64,000 nt of DNA. Source: Ursus arctos (Eukaryota > Chordata > Mammalia > Carnivora > Ursidae). The notes beneath the pieces were generated by a model, which worked only from the letters and a program-made list of their open reading frames with translations, had not been told where the DNA came from and ran no database searches. Each line of letters opens with the position of its first letter. Positions within the stretch are counted from its first letter, which is position 1. Below are positions 12,405 through 23,753 of the stretch, piece after piece. The stretch spans positions 15,020,423 through 15,084,422 of the forward strand of contig NW_026622852.1 in the NCBI RefSeq assembly GCF_023065955.2. Reading direction: 5' to 3'. The position numbers and the translations under genes were made by a program.

Positions 12405-13180
12405 AAAAAGAACACCATAACTGCTAGATGTTTTTTCCCTTGAAGATGTTAGAAAACAATAGACTAAGATCATTGATCTATTGGTAGATAAGAAAATTTA
12501 AGCTTGAATAAATAAAGAGAAAGGAGTTCAGGTATGTTTATCGGTTCCAAATAAAACTGGAGACCCTGCATGTGGTCTGTGGAAAAGGGGGTCACTGCAT
12601 GTAAGGCAAGGGGGATACCTCTGTCAGTCTTTCCAAAGGGTGAGGTTTCAGCAAGTGCTACACAGTTAATTTTGAGACTTTTCTGGAAGGCAATGTTGCC
12701 ATTAATTACTCATTATGTTCCTCCAAAAGGAAACTTGACTTTTAAGTACTTGTTAATCCTTTAAAATCTAGATTATGAGGATTTGAAATGACCATAAACT
12801 TTTTAGATTTAATAATGAAGATTGTTGGTCATTTTTACAAATATTTACTGAGTACCTATCAAAGCTAGCAGTGAAACCTAGATACTCCTCATGGGATTCC
12901 TAAAGATTGGTTTTGAATGTTACATTACACCTTTTTCTAAATTATCACTACTCCTCTTGGCCTTTCCAAGAGAAAAAACATGTTGTTAGCTTTTAGATTC
13001 TCTTGTAATGTTTCTTGTAAGAAGAGCTGGGGAATAAACCTACATACCAAAACACATTAACAAGGAATTGCAAATATTAGCTAAAGGCAAGAGGCCAGGG
13101 AAGAGTGCATATCAGCACACTGCTTTATTCTGTTTTAAAAAACTTGTCCATTACTGTTTAAAAAAAATTAAAGAAGGCCA

Positions 13181-13360
13181 GGGTGCCTGGGTGGCTTGGT
13201 TGGTTAAGCACCTGAATCTTGATTTGGCTCAGGTCATGATCTCAGGGTTGTGAGATCGAGCTCCACATCAGGTTCTGCCCTGGGTATGGAGCCTGCTTGA
13301 GATTCTCTCTCTACCTCTGCCTCTCTCCCCCCTCCTCTATCTCTCTAAAAAAAAATAATA
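13181..13360 (+). mobile_element. SINEC
   Basis: The head GGGTGCCTGGGTGGCTTGG is followed by the usual body and an A-rich tail. A perfect 18-bp target duplication (AAAAATTAAAGAAGGCCA) lies at 13163-13180 and 13361-13378. Confidence 0.93.
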
Positions 13361-13766
13361 AAAAATTAAAGAAGGCCAAAATAAAGAGATGCTTTAATCT
13401 GATTCTGCTACAACCATAAAAGAATGTTTGAAGAGTACATGAAGAAAACTATAAGATTAAGTTAGAAATGTGGGCTATTTATGCTATGGTCATAATGTCT
13501 TTTACGGAGATATTGTGTATTACATAACTTCATATTTAAATCAAAGTTGAAAGATCTTGGAATTTTCAACAGATCTCAGACTTGATTCCTTTAATCTAGA
13601 AAATGCTTCTTTTTTCTCGTGACTTATCTAACTCAGCAAATCACTGAACATTGAATTCATTTGTGGGGTAAGTGTCAAAAGAACCTGGCCTAAAATAGAA
13701 TGTGAAATGAAGAGACTGAGCCTCATGTGTTCTCCAAAAAGAGTTTATCCAAAATTCTTGGAAGCA

Positions 13767-13955
13767 GGACGCCTGGGTGGCTCAGTTGGTGAAGCACCTG
13801 CCTTAGGCTCAGGTCATTATCTCAGGGTCCTGGGATCGAGTCCTGCATCAGACTCCCTGCTCCTCCCTGCTCAGTGGGGAGTCTGCTTCTTCCTCTCCCT
13901 ACCCCCTGCTTGTGCTCTCTCTTCCTCTCTCTCAAATAAAAATAAAATCTTTTAA
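13767..13955 (+). mobile_element. SINEC
   Basis: Head GGACGCCTGGGTGGCTCAG, body, and tail AAATAAAAATAAAATC. A perfect 16-bp target duplication (AAAATTCTTGGAAGCA) is at 13751-13766 and 13956-13971. Confidence 0.94.
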
Positions 13956-14071
13956 AAAATTCTTGGAAGCAATAAGGGATGAAAAAAGAGAGGGCAAACA
14001 CCAACAATTGGGAATTTACATGGGCTCTACCATGAAAAGAAAGAGGAGAGACAAATACTCTCTAAGATTTA

Positions 14072-14268
14072 GGGGTGCCTGGGTGGCTCTGTCAGTTAAG
14101 TGTCTGCCTTCAGCTCAGGTCATGATCCCAGGGTCCTGGGATTGAGCCTGGAGTCTGGCTCCTTGCTTGTGTGGGAGCCTGCTTCTCCCTCTCCCTTTGT
14201 CCCTCCTCCCTGTGCTCTCTCTCTCTCTCTCTCTCTAATAAATAAATAAAATGTTTTAAAAAAAGGAA
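14072..14268 (+). mobile_element. SINEC
   Basis: Head GGGGTGCCTGGGTGGCTCTG, a (CT)n-expanded pyrimidine tract near 14213-14235, and an A-rich tail. The 13-bp target duplication TCTCTAAGATTTA is at 14059-14071 and 14269-14281. Confidence 0.94.
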
Positions 14269-14281
14269 TCTCTAAGATTTA

Positions 14282-15170
14282 ATCTTTTCTGGAACATCAG
14301 CATACTTAAATCTTATGTGTGTATGAGAAAGTTCAAAAATTAATGGTTTGAAGAACAAAGCACATCATGAAAAAGAGGAGAAACAGAAAGGAAAAACAAG
14401 ATGTGGGGTTATTTTTTTTTAACTAACAAAATTATTTTAGTGTTTGTGGAAGTTTGGTTAGGTTATACGAGAGTAGGAAACTAATTCTAAATTTGTAAGT
14501 GTATGTGGATACCCAGTGATGGCATTTGGTGAGGTTAGGTAAACACTGCTCAAACTCTTTACAAAGAGGGACCCCTGTCCACAATACCTATGACCTAGGT
14601 AACTATGTTTTGTAGCAGGCTAGAGGTGACTGCACCAGAGGTGGAATATGACCCAGGGACTGCCTATGGTACAACCCTACGACGTGGTCTGGTACAGGAG
14701 AGCTGGGCCCACCAGCTTCTCAGTGTTGGTAATTGGAACCAAAATACATGGAAAATTTAACAGTGAAAAGTGAAGCTGAAACGGACAGGGTCCATAAAAG
14801 TGGGTGGTGGTACTTGTAAGAGCCCCTTCTAAGCCAAGGCTATGGGAAAGAGGAAAATGAGTAAAAATACAAAAGTGACCTGAAGAAGAAAATGGAGTCA
14901 CCTCTCAGAGCGGAGTAGGGAAGCAATGAGCAATAGCTGTATAGGGAGTAACAGGGGAGAGAAGAGAATTTCCTTAGAGCTGCTTTGGTTGACATCTTCT
15001 AGTTCTAGCCATGAATATTTGCACTGGACCCTTCTCCCAAAGGCAACTTGGGCAAGACTCTGATCCTTGAAATCAACAGAGCTTAACCACAGCAGCTTCT
15101 GAAATCAAGAAATCCTGAAGAGCCGAAGCAGGGAAAGGAGTCCTCACTTAGCAAAAGGGACTGCCGCGTT
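14282..15170. other. Unassigned DNA
   Basis: No gene or repeat recognised. A 74-codon frame at 14677-14901 (-) has no features of an exon beyond being open. Confidence 0.3.
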
Positions 15171-15173
15171 TCA

Positions 15174-15212
15174 TATGTGTGTGTATGTGTGTGTGCGTGT
15201 GTGTGTGTGTGC

Positions 15213-15248
<36 letters not shown>
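15174..15248. repeat. (TG)n then (GA)n compound microsatellite
   Basis: TG/TGCG repeats to about 15227 pass directly into (GA)n up to the target duplication of the next SINE. Confidence 0.93.
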
Positions 15249-15249
<1 letters not shown>

Positions 15250-15257
15250 AATTCAAG

Positions 15258-15458
15258 GGGCGCCTGCGTGGCACAGCGGTTAAGCAGCTGCCTTCGGCTC
15301 AGGGCGTGATCCCGGCGTGATGGGATCGAGCCCCACATCAGGCTCTTCCGCTATGAGCCTGCTTCTTCCTCTCCCACTCCCCCTGCTTGTGTTCCCTCTC
15401 TCGCTGGCTGTCTCTATCTCTGTCGAATAAATAAATAAAATCTTTAAAAAAAAAAAAA
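15258..15458 (+). mobile_element. SINEC, young bear-type subfamily
   Basis: Head GGGGCGCCTGCGTGGCACAG. The body carries the diagnostic ATCAGGCTCTTCCGCTATGA and TCTCTATCTCTGTCGAATAA segments, also present in the copy at 35,764. The tail is a clean poly(A). A perfect 12-bp target duplication AGAAAATTCAAG lies at 15246-15257 and 15459-15470. Low divergence suggests a recent insertion. Confidence 0.95.
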
Positions 15459-15774
15459 AGAAAATTCAAGTCAATAAAAGCCAATCCCTTTGAAGTACTT
15501 TGCACATCAAACACCACTTGATAATCATCATGGCAGATACCCATCAGATGTATGTGCAAGGTTTTGTCCTGGGTACCATGAAGATATACAAAGAAGTAAG
15601 ACACTCTCCCCTGACAAAACACTCTTACGAGGAACGAAGTAAACTTAAAACAGCTCTTCCTTGGAATGAGTTTCCTTCATCATTTCCTGTCTAACTCAGG
15701 TAGCCTTATGTTTCCACACACACAAAAGTACTTCCCTATCATAATCAGACTTGCAAAAGCTAATCTCTTCTTAG

Positions 15775-15860
15775 ACAGCAAGCCATGGGAAGGTATGATG
15801 TTCCTGGAACATGGCACATACTTAATAAATATTGAATGATGAATAAATAAGTGCAAAAAA
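15775..15860 (+). mobile_element. L2 3'-end fragment
   Basis: GGAACATGGCACATACTTAA and AATATTGAATGATGAATAAA match the L2 3' end. Confidence 0.5.
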
Positions 15861-16170
15861 ACTAAGCCATGACATAAAAAGTTGGGTAAAGGACTTCTGT
15901 AATTCTCAAAAAACCAATAGAGCTTTTATATCGTAATGATCCAAAGAAGAGTCATGTAATTCAAAATAATTATATGCACTATGCAATTATCTTGAATGTA
16001 TTAAATTTAGGAAAAGTATTCACTGAAAAACTCTTAAATTATCTGAATTTTACAAGGTGGGATTTCAATTATTTTTCAGTCTGTGGCCTTGTCACTAGTT
16101 ATATTTCCTTCTTTTGTTTTCACCTTTTCTTCATTCTCAAGTGCTCATTTTTCTTTCAGTATTAGACCTT

Positions 16171-16362
16171 GGGGCACCTGGGCGGCACGGCTGGTTAAGC
16201 ATTCGACTCTTCGGGCTCAGGTCGTGATCTCCTGGTTGTGAGATCGAACCGAGTCAGGCTCCGAGCTCAGCTCAGAGTCTGCTTGAGACTCTCTCTCTCT
16301 GCCCCTCCCTGCCACTCTCCCTCCCATTCTCTCTCAAATAAATAAATCTTTTAAAAAATACG
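16171..16362 (+). mobile_element. SINEC
   Basis: Head GGGGCACCTGGGCGGCACGG with an older-type body (TCGTGATCTCCTGGTTGTGA). The tail is AATAAATAAATCTTTT. Flank duplication TTAGACCTT occurs at 16162-16170 and 16363-16371. Confidence 0.92.
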
Positions 16363-16371
16363 TTAGACCTT

Positions 16372-17394
16372 AATCTTCCCAAGATGATCTCCTTTCTCTT
16401 TCTCTCTTCCTCCTCCACCCATGCCCCACCTTCACAATCCAGCAATAGACTCAACCTAATTTTTTATGACTAGTCTTCAAAGTCTAGTATGTGGGTCCCT
16501 TAGACAGTTTTAGAAATCAGGAAAAGGTTGCAAGTGGAAAGGCAGATCAGGAAATGTGAGCAGGCAATTTGGGCCACACAAATTCCATGAGTGGTCTCCT
16601 ATAAATTATCTCAATGACCAGGTAATTAATTTGGAATCATCAAGTCAAACCACCCATTTTTCTGGATAGAACATACTTCCAAAGTATGCAGACTATGAGG
16701 GTGGCCTGCTGCCCAGTAACTACATCACCTTCCTGTAATGCCATCTGAATGGTTTCATTTCCTCGTGCATGCTTGATGGTTCTCTGTACAGATCTTTTTG
16801 GACTTCTAGATTTCGAATTTAGCAAATTATTTTTGCTGACACTTTTCTAATTTGCATTTCTCATGGCATTGTGTAGGCACCGTAAGGCAATTGTCCCACT
16901 GTGGAAAGTGCCACAGTTTGGCACTGAGGACCCTCTTATCTCCACAAAAGGCCACACACGTATCCTCAAATACTTGCTCAGATTGGCTAGTCATGTATGA
17001 ATAAACTTTGTTATTCACCAACTGGGCTTTGCTTTCAAAGACAGAAGATGCAAGGTCCTTACATCAGGGAAATATTAGTAATTCTCAAAAGCAACTAAAT
17101 GCAGGACCATATATGCAATGAACAGGTGAAGTCCGTTCATTCTCACTTAAGACATAAATTTTCTTCATCCAAGAGTAATATAACAATTTCTCGATTTGAA
17201 CTGTATATTGAAGCAATTTTAGGAAACATCTCTCCCATTCCATAATGCTCTCTCTGCTTCTCCACAGCAGGATTTTGCTCACCCAAATTCCTATTTCCCA
17301 AAATTTGGCTATGTGAGCCCACTTGCATAATTTTTCTTGTTTCCACTTACCATAAGTTTATGAATATTTTATTTAAATTAACTTTTATAATATT
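16372..17394. other. Unassigned DNA
   Basis: No recognised repeat or gene. Overlapping antisense frames of 60-67 codons at 16640-17346 have no domain or homology that I recognise. Confidence 0.3.
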
Positions 17395-17411
17395 AAAACA
17401 AGTTTACTTTC

Positions 17412-17602
17412 TTTTTTTAAATTATTATTTTAGTATTTTTTTAGAGGGGGAGGGGCCACAAGAGAGGAAGAGAGAGACTCTCCAGCAGACTCTGTGCTGA
17501 GGGCAGAGCCCAATGAAGGGCTCGATCTCATGACCCTGGGATCATGACCTGACCTGAAATCAAGAGTCAACTGCTCAACTGACTCAGCCACCCAGGTGCC
17601 CC
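17412..17602 (-). mobile_element. SINEC, antisense
   Basis: The head complement CAGCCACCCAGGTGCCCC is at the right end and the T-rich tail complement at the left. A 17-bp target duplication with one mismatch (AAAACAAGTTTACTTTC and AAAACAAATTTACTTTC) is at 17395-17411 and 17603-17619. Confidence 0.94.
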
Positions 17603-17636
17603 AAAACAAATTTACTTTCAAAAGTAGACTCTAATG

Positions 17637-17646
17637 TGTATGTGTA

Positions 17647-17692
<46 letters not shown>

Positions 17693-17851
17693 TATATATA
17701 TATAAATTTTATATAAATAAAATCTTAAAATTATATATAAATATTTATATATATAATATATATAATATATATTTATATATATTATATATATAAATATATA
17801 TTATATATTTTTTATATATATATTTATATATATATATAATATATATATTTT
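17637..17851. repeat. (TG)n/(TA)n microsatellite, self-complementary
   Basis: About 215 bp of TG repeats passing into long TA and TATAAATA runs. Much of it is palindromic and could form hairpins. It adjoins the T-rich tail complement of the SINE at 17,852-18,038 and most likely grew from that tail. Confidence 0.95.
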
Positions 17852-18038
17852 AAGATTTTATTTATTCATTTGACAGAGAGAGAGCCAGCCAGCAAGAGAG
17901 GGAACACAGGCAGCGAGAGTGGGAGAGGAAGAAGCAGGCTCCCAGCAGAGGAGCCTGATGTGGGGCTCGATCCCAGGACCCTGGGATCATGCCCTGAGCC
18001 GAAGGCAGACACTTAACTACTGAGCCACCCAGGCGCCC
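17852..18038 (-). mobile_element. SINEC, antisense
   Basis: TTAAGATTTTATTTATTCAT at the left and GAGCCACCCAGGCGCCCC at the right. A probable target duplication is CTAATGTGTAT at 17631-17641 against CTAATGTATAT at 18039-18049, which would put the AT microsatellite inside the element's tail. Confidence 0.93.
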
Positions 18039-18465
18039 CTAATGTATATTTTTCTAACATACATTAAATAAATACATAAAATGTTTATTTGGGAATAAAA
18101 ACATCATCTTAGTTTCAGTGAAACTTAAAGCAGTACTTCGGTTTGAATGTGTTTTCGAGCTACATGTAGATGGAGTAGGAAATCCCCTGTAGTTGAGCTC
18201 CAGGCCTCCCACTTTTTTGCTTCTGCGTTCCCAGATGAACAGAACTAAAAGAAGATGGGCCCACAGCTCCTGTCAGTTTAGCTGCTACAAGTATAATGGT
18301 AAATGATTGGAATCTTATGAATTAAAACTTTAGAGCCAGTTTAGAATAAAATACTTCAATTTCAATCACTTCAAAAGTAAATGTTTGTAGGGGTGAAGGG
18401 AAAGAGCAAAGGTCAGAAGGACTTAATAACAGTATCTTAGGACTTCATGTAACTTCTAACAATTT

Positions 18466-18625
18466 TTTTTTTTTTTAAGATTTTACTTGTCAGAGAGAGA
18501 GAAAGCACAAACAGGGGAGTGGCAGGCAGAGCGAGGAGCCCAATGCAGGGCTCAGTCCCAGGACCCTGGGATCATGACCTGAATCAAAGGCAGATGCTTA
18601 ACTGACTAAGCCACCCAGGCATCCC
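18466..18625 (-). mobile_element. SINEC, antisense
   Basis: A poly(T) run, TTAAGATTTTACTTGTCAGA, then the head complement AGCCACCCAGGCATCCC. The flanks CTTCTAACAATTTT and CTCCTAACCATTTT form an imperfect target duplication. The body is somewhat shortened. Confidence 0.9.
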
Positions 18626-18739
18626 TACTCCTAACCATTTTCAAAGCAGCTTCATGTACCTTAAATAATTTGAATCTCATAATAAGCCAATGACATAGAA
18701 AAAAGGTATATGAGTCAGAGTCATTATCATCATTATTCG

Positions 18740-19810
18740 AAGGCCAAAAAGCTATTTCCATCTAGGTTTTCAACAGCATAAGAGAAGCCAGACCTTTCCT
18801 CAAGATAAAATTAAATATCACGTTTCTTCTCTTTTGGCTGGGATTAGTTAGCAAATAAATGGTTCAGGCTGGATGAGAACAAAGTTCTGCCTTTTAACCA
18901 AAACTCATTATTTTTTACTCATAGTTAAATTAGATAATAACAGCACAAAGCAGTAAAACACTGTAAACATTTTAAAATAAAAGTAATGACCACTAAAAAT
19001 CTCCAATTATTTTCCTCTTGTAGATTCCCTCCCAGTTTGCCTACATGTTGTTTTCACAGCTGTATTTTGCTCTCCCTTTTTTTCTCTCCAATATATCATG
19101 TAGTCTCTCTTGCTATTACTTCCAAATAAGATGACAGATTAAATGCTCTGCCCAAATTCATGTACAGAGTTAGAAAATGACAGGTCTGGGACTAGAGCCT
19201 AGATGTTTTTGCATTTCATTCTGAAGCTCTTTCTACTATACACACTGTCTCACAAAGGAAAAGCTGTCCCAATTTTTAAAAACCCACAAGAATCTCAACT
19301 TAAGAAATAGATCAATTATGACGTGATCCTTTAGTTTATGGAAAGGTTTGTCACTGTAGGGAGTCCAATAATGTTGAAAATTCCCCATCTGCATAATTAG
19401 ACCTAGTCTCTTGCCTCGAGGAGCTCATATATCATTTACAATGTGACATAAATTCTAAAGAAGAATATATATTTAGAGGTAAAGGATTTGGGTTGATATC
19501 AAGTCAATCAGAAAAGAACATGAAACATCTTGGAAATCATAACGTGAACCAGTGGAGAAAAGATGATTGAATTAAAAACAAGGGGGCAGAAGCACAGCAG
19601 CAGCCCGTGGTGCTCTTACGTGCAGTGTTATGGGCTGTTTATGTAAGAAAGCCCAGAGCATAAGGAAAACACAATTACAAAACACTGTTCCAGTTTTCCA
19701 TAAGCACAGATGCAATAGAAAAGCAGGCTGCTTCCAAGACCACCCCCAAGTTCCATATTCGGAAACTGTATGAGATTTTTAACAACTTGCCCTCTGATTT
19801 CAGACTGAAG
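18740..19810. other. Unassigned DNA, possible MIR traces
   Basis: Weak antisense MIR-like pieces occur at about 18655-18735 and 19125-19240 (TTAAATGCTCTGCCCAAATT, CAGGTCTGGGACTAGAGCC). Nothing else is recognised. Confidence 0.3.
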
Positions 19811-19995
19811 ACAAGCATTCTCAAAGTGTAGTACACTGTCAAACTATCAAGTAAGGTGCTCCTTAGTGAAGATGCCGGAGTCTCCATCAAGACCCATTAC
19901 ATCAGAATGTCTGGGGGTTGGTTTGTGATCTGCATTTCTGAACAAGCTCTCCCAGTAGCTGACAATGAATGCTGAATTGAAAACCACAGACTTAA
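19811..19995 (+). mobile_element. MER5A-like hAT-Charlie fossil
   Basis: It starts AAGCATTCTCAAAGTGTAGT and contains CATTACATCAGAATGTCTGG and GATCTGCATTTCTGAACAAG, in the order expected for MER5A, a short non-autonomous hAT element. The right end, AAAACCACAG, matches the terminal inverted repeat poorly. Confidence 0.6.
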
Positions 19996-21477
19996 AGAAA
20001 TTACTGGATACAGGAGGATAGTAATTTCTTAGTCTTCCACTTTGCTCTTCCTCTGTCCTAAGTTACCTACATCGTACCCCGCCCTTCCCCGCCCAGGCAC
20101 CCGAATGACCACTTGGAATCAAAAGAGAAGGTCCAGGTGTTCAGCAAGTTACAGTAAAACACAGTAAGATGTGGAGGATTGATCCAAGTGAGCTCCGTGT
20201 TCATTTCCATGCTTGGGTCCAGTTCACCTTGTATTGAGGTCAAGGGGCAGTGGACATCTCTGATGTAGATGAGGGCAAACGGAACTCTGAAAAAGGGGAA
20301 AGAAGCCCAAACAAGCTCATGAAACAAGTCTTAGAACAAAGTTACAGGTAAAAAAAAAAAAAAAGTATTAAATAAAAACAATTCTTAAAATAAGCAGTGT
20401 GTTCTGGTCTGCTGATTGTGCACCAATGTTTTTACCAGCAAGGCCCGGAATGAATGCGGATGTCAATTTTCAGCTATAGCTACTGTGTGGGTCCTTTGTG
20501 GGCAACATTAGCTTATGCAGTGACCCCCCAGGGCTGGTGTTCTGTGTATTGATTTCTTCAAGAATTAAAAGAACAAAACAAGTTAATGAGTACACAAACC
20601 ATCGAGATGGAAACCATAAATCTGTTAGCTACTTCAGACTAGAAAAGTAGCATGATACTGCTTAAGTTCCTTAATTATCGTATTGAGTTTTAAAGGATGT
20701 CTCTAAACTAATCATCCTCAGCTATAAAGAGAACGCTTATAGAACTCGTGGACTAAAACTGCCATACTTTCGTGCTACATGTTTTTGTTACATTAATAGC
20801 TCAGATTAATATACTCTCAGCGGCATGACTTAAAAGCCTAATGCACACTTTCCGGATGTCAGAGTTATAATACGATGAGTAGCAATAAATAATGAGAGTC
20901 AAGAGTACTAATAGTTATTTTATTTCTTGGAAAAGCATCAAAATTAGAATTTAGTTTATTAAAAGCAAAACATTTCACTAAAGCTTCAATGTCTAAAAGC
21001 ATCAACAACAAATAGTAATTATTAAATATTCTTACTCTATAAATTGGATCTATGAAAGTTGCTTTTGAAAGAGATCCAAAGGGGGGAGGGGGGAGAAGAA
21101 AAAAGAAATGAAGAAAAGAAAAGAGATCCCAAGACCAGTAACTCCAGGAATAAAGGAAGGTAGAGGAGTGAGAACTAACCAGGAGAGGAGAAGAATTTGA
21201 GATACTAGGACAATTAACACCTTGGCCTCTCAAGAGCTCTTGTGTCTTAACACAGAATTCCATCTGTGCTATGGTTCCGGCAGAGCACTTCCACTTATTT
21301 CATGTCAGATTACCTGTGTCTAACTAAAGAACAATTCTTTTTTCTTGATAGGAAAATAAAATTTGTTGGATGCCTACTCCTACATGTATATCAGGAATTT
21401 TATAGACACTAACTTTTCAGAGATGAAGTAAGAATCATTTGGCTAAAATATCTTATCTCTTTGACTCATGAACCTTT
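19996..21477. other. Unassigned DNA with a possible exon
   Basis: No repeat is recognised. It contains an antisense open stretch with plausible splice sites at 20068-20286 (described as a finding) and a G-run/homopurine tract at 21081-21126. Confidence 0.3.
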
Positions 21478-21620
21478 GGGATTATTATTGTTATCCTCAT
21501 TTTACAGTTGAGAAAACCATGGCTCAAAGGTTAAATGACTTGTCCAAGAACACACGGATAGGCAACTCCAGTGTGAGAATCTCACGGAGGCTTTATTTTG
21601 AAGCTCATGCTTTTCTCATT
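21478..21620 (-). mobile_element. MIR, antisense
   Basis: ATCCTCATTTTACAGTTGAG, then CATGGCTCAAAGGTTAAATG and ACTTGTCCAAGAACACAC: the classic antisense MIR core in order. Confidence 0.7.
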
Positions 21621-21814
21621 ATGATCTACTGATATCATCTGTGGACCCAACGATATCATATTGACTACTTTAAGGAGTGAGGGTTGCAGGTCCAGAACTC
21701 AACAATCATTTAGCTCTTTATATTGTTACTTGTGAGTCACAGTTTCACCGAAGCCATTTGTAATGGGGAAAATATAATTATTTGATATCTTTCTTGCACC
21801 ATAAAGGTCAGGGT

Positions 21815-22290
21815 GGAGTTTCGAAAGTATGTACTGAGGGCCTACTGTGTGTCGGGCTCTGGGGACTCAGTGGTTGAACAAGACAAACAAGGTCCCTAAC
21901 CCTCAAGGGGCTTACATTCTAATGTGAGAGATAAAGATACATAAACAAGTCAATGAATATGTTCTGGGGAGTGACCAGTATTTTGAGAAAATAAGGCAGG
22001 CTACGGGGTAAAGGGCAACTGGGGTATGTGACAGCTATTTTAGACAGCGTGGCCAAGGAAGGCTTCTTTCAGGAGTTGATGCCTTCACTGAGACCCAAAT
22101 GATGAGAAAGAGGCAGGAACGTCCAGAAAGGCCAGTCATGGCTAAAATGGAGTGACACGCAGCATGGTGGAAGAGAGGTCACAGAGGTGAGCAGGGCCAC
22201 GTCCTGGAAACCCATATCCAAGGAAGGGCACACATCCGTAGCAACACATGAGGGGCGGCAGGCTGTGGCCATGGCTGCTGTCAGACAAGA
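21815..22290 (-). mobile_element. L2 fragment, antisense
   Basis: TGAGGGCCTACTGTGTGTCG and AGGGGCTTACATTCTAATGT, then AAGGAAGGCTTCTTTCAGGA and GGCAGGAACGTCCAGAAAGG follow the order of the antisense L2 3' region. The 80-codon - strand frame at 22069-22311 falls in this fossil. Confidence 0.65.
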
Positions 22291-22870
22291 AAGATGGCAA
22301 TATGTTGGCATAGCAGGTTCTCAGTTCAACAGCTATGCCAGCATCTTGCCTCCTCTCCAGTTCTAAGTTACAGGAGCAATACCATGCCTCTTCGGTGGTT
22401 TACTTTTCCAAAATCTTCCCTTCCACCTGAGGGAGGGAAAACATACTCATTAATTAAAAATGCAAGTTTGTTTCTGAACATTACAAAAGTCTTCTTAGAG
22501 TGGTCCATTTTGAAGAAGTAGTTAAGCACAGGAAGGTTGTGGCTTCTTTGTTTCGTGGCCTTTGATCTAAAATGAACCCTGAGAATGTTTACTGACTGCT
22601 TTGTCAAACAACAGGGGGAAAATTCTGACATAAATTTTAAGTCAGTAAAGTCTAAAGCTGATGAAAGTTAATTATGGGCTATTACCATCACATTCACAGC
22701 CCACTGTACATCCCAGGAACACGTAGTACCGTTTTATTTTTCCTCTAAGAATTCTATCAGTCAATTTCTGGTACTCTGATGTACTTGAGTAACAACCTGT
22801 CATCCTGCAGTGTGTAGTTCACTGCTTTATGGGCCCTTAAAAATAGTGCTCTTTTGCGCCAACAATTCCC
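22291..22870. other. Unassigned DNA
   Basis: No recognised feature. Confidence 0.3.
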
Positions 22871-22874
22871 AGCG

Positions 22875-23098
22875 AGGAACTCATTCCACAAATACATTTG
22901 CAAAAGCACCACTAGGTTATATGTCCAAGGATGTTCACCGCGACACTATTTTTAAATAGCCAAAGAACTGGAAAGAACCCAAGTGTCCATCAATATGATT
23001 GATACTGGCTAAATTATGACTATAAATTATGATATAATCTCACAATAGAGTATTTTATCATCCTTACCAAAGCTTAAAGCATCAGAATAATGACGCTG
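22875..23098 (+). mobile_element. Old L1M 3'-region fragment
   Basis: AATAGCCAAAGAACTGGAAA and AACCCAAGTGTCCATCAATA are typical of the end of L1 ORF2 and the start of the 3' UTR. The surrounding sequence is very diverged, and it lies immediately left of the Tigger-type element. Confidence 0.55.
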
Positions 23099-23451
23099 TG
23101 TAAGAGCACTTCTGTGTACAGCTGACTCATGAACAACATGGGTTTGAGTTGCGCGGGTCCACTTATATGTAGATTTTTTTTGATAGATACAGTATTGTCA
23201 ATGTAGTTTCTCTTCCTTGTCACTTTCTTTTAAACAAATTTTAAATTGAAGTACATTAGTATTAGTGTCAGGGGTCCAACGTATTGATTCAACCATGCTA
23301 TGTTACTCAATGCTTACCATGTAAGTATAGTCACTATCTGTCAGTATACAACATTGTTAGCGTATTACTGACTATATTCCCTATGCTATACTTTTCATCT
23401 CCATGCCTTATATATTTTACAACTGGAAGTTTGTACCTCTTAATCCCTTTA

Positions 23452-23452
<1 letters not shown>

Positions 23453-23494
<42 letters not shown>
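23453..23494. repeat. (ATCT)n microsatellite
   Basis: About ten uninterrupted ATCT units within the L1 3' UTR. Confidence 0.97.
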
Positions 23495-23753
23495 ATCTAT
23501 CACCTTTGGCAATCACAAGTTTGTTCTCTGTATGGAAGAGTCTGTTCTTTGTTTTGTTTGTCTGTTTGTTTTTTTAGATTTCACCTATACGTGAAATCTT
23601 ACGGTATTTGTCTTTCTCTGATTTATTTCACTTGGCATAATACCCTCTAGGTCCATCTGCGTTGTCACAAATGGCAAGATCTCATTCTTTTTTTATGGTT
23701 GATTAATATTCCATTATGCGTATATACCACATTTTTTTATCCATTCATCTATT

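Noticed and set aside
12167..12473. Overlapping frames on both strands at 12.2 kb, and similar ones at 13.7-14.1, 15.3-15.6, 38.2-38.7, 41.0-41.4, 57.8 and 61.2 kb
   Set aside because: All lie within SINEC copies. The repeated phrases (GVGRGRSRLP, GSVIKRLT and the like) are translations of the repeat.
20865..21263. 132-codon - strand frame
   Set aside because: Leucine/phenylalanine-rich low-complexity product of AT-rich and purine-rich DNA, with no recognised domain or splice context.
23453..23494. CRISPR-like short repeats
   Set aside because: A plain (ATCT)n microsatellite in mammalian DNA with no spacers.
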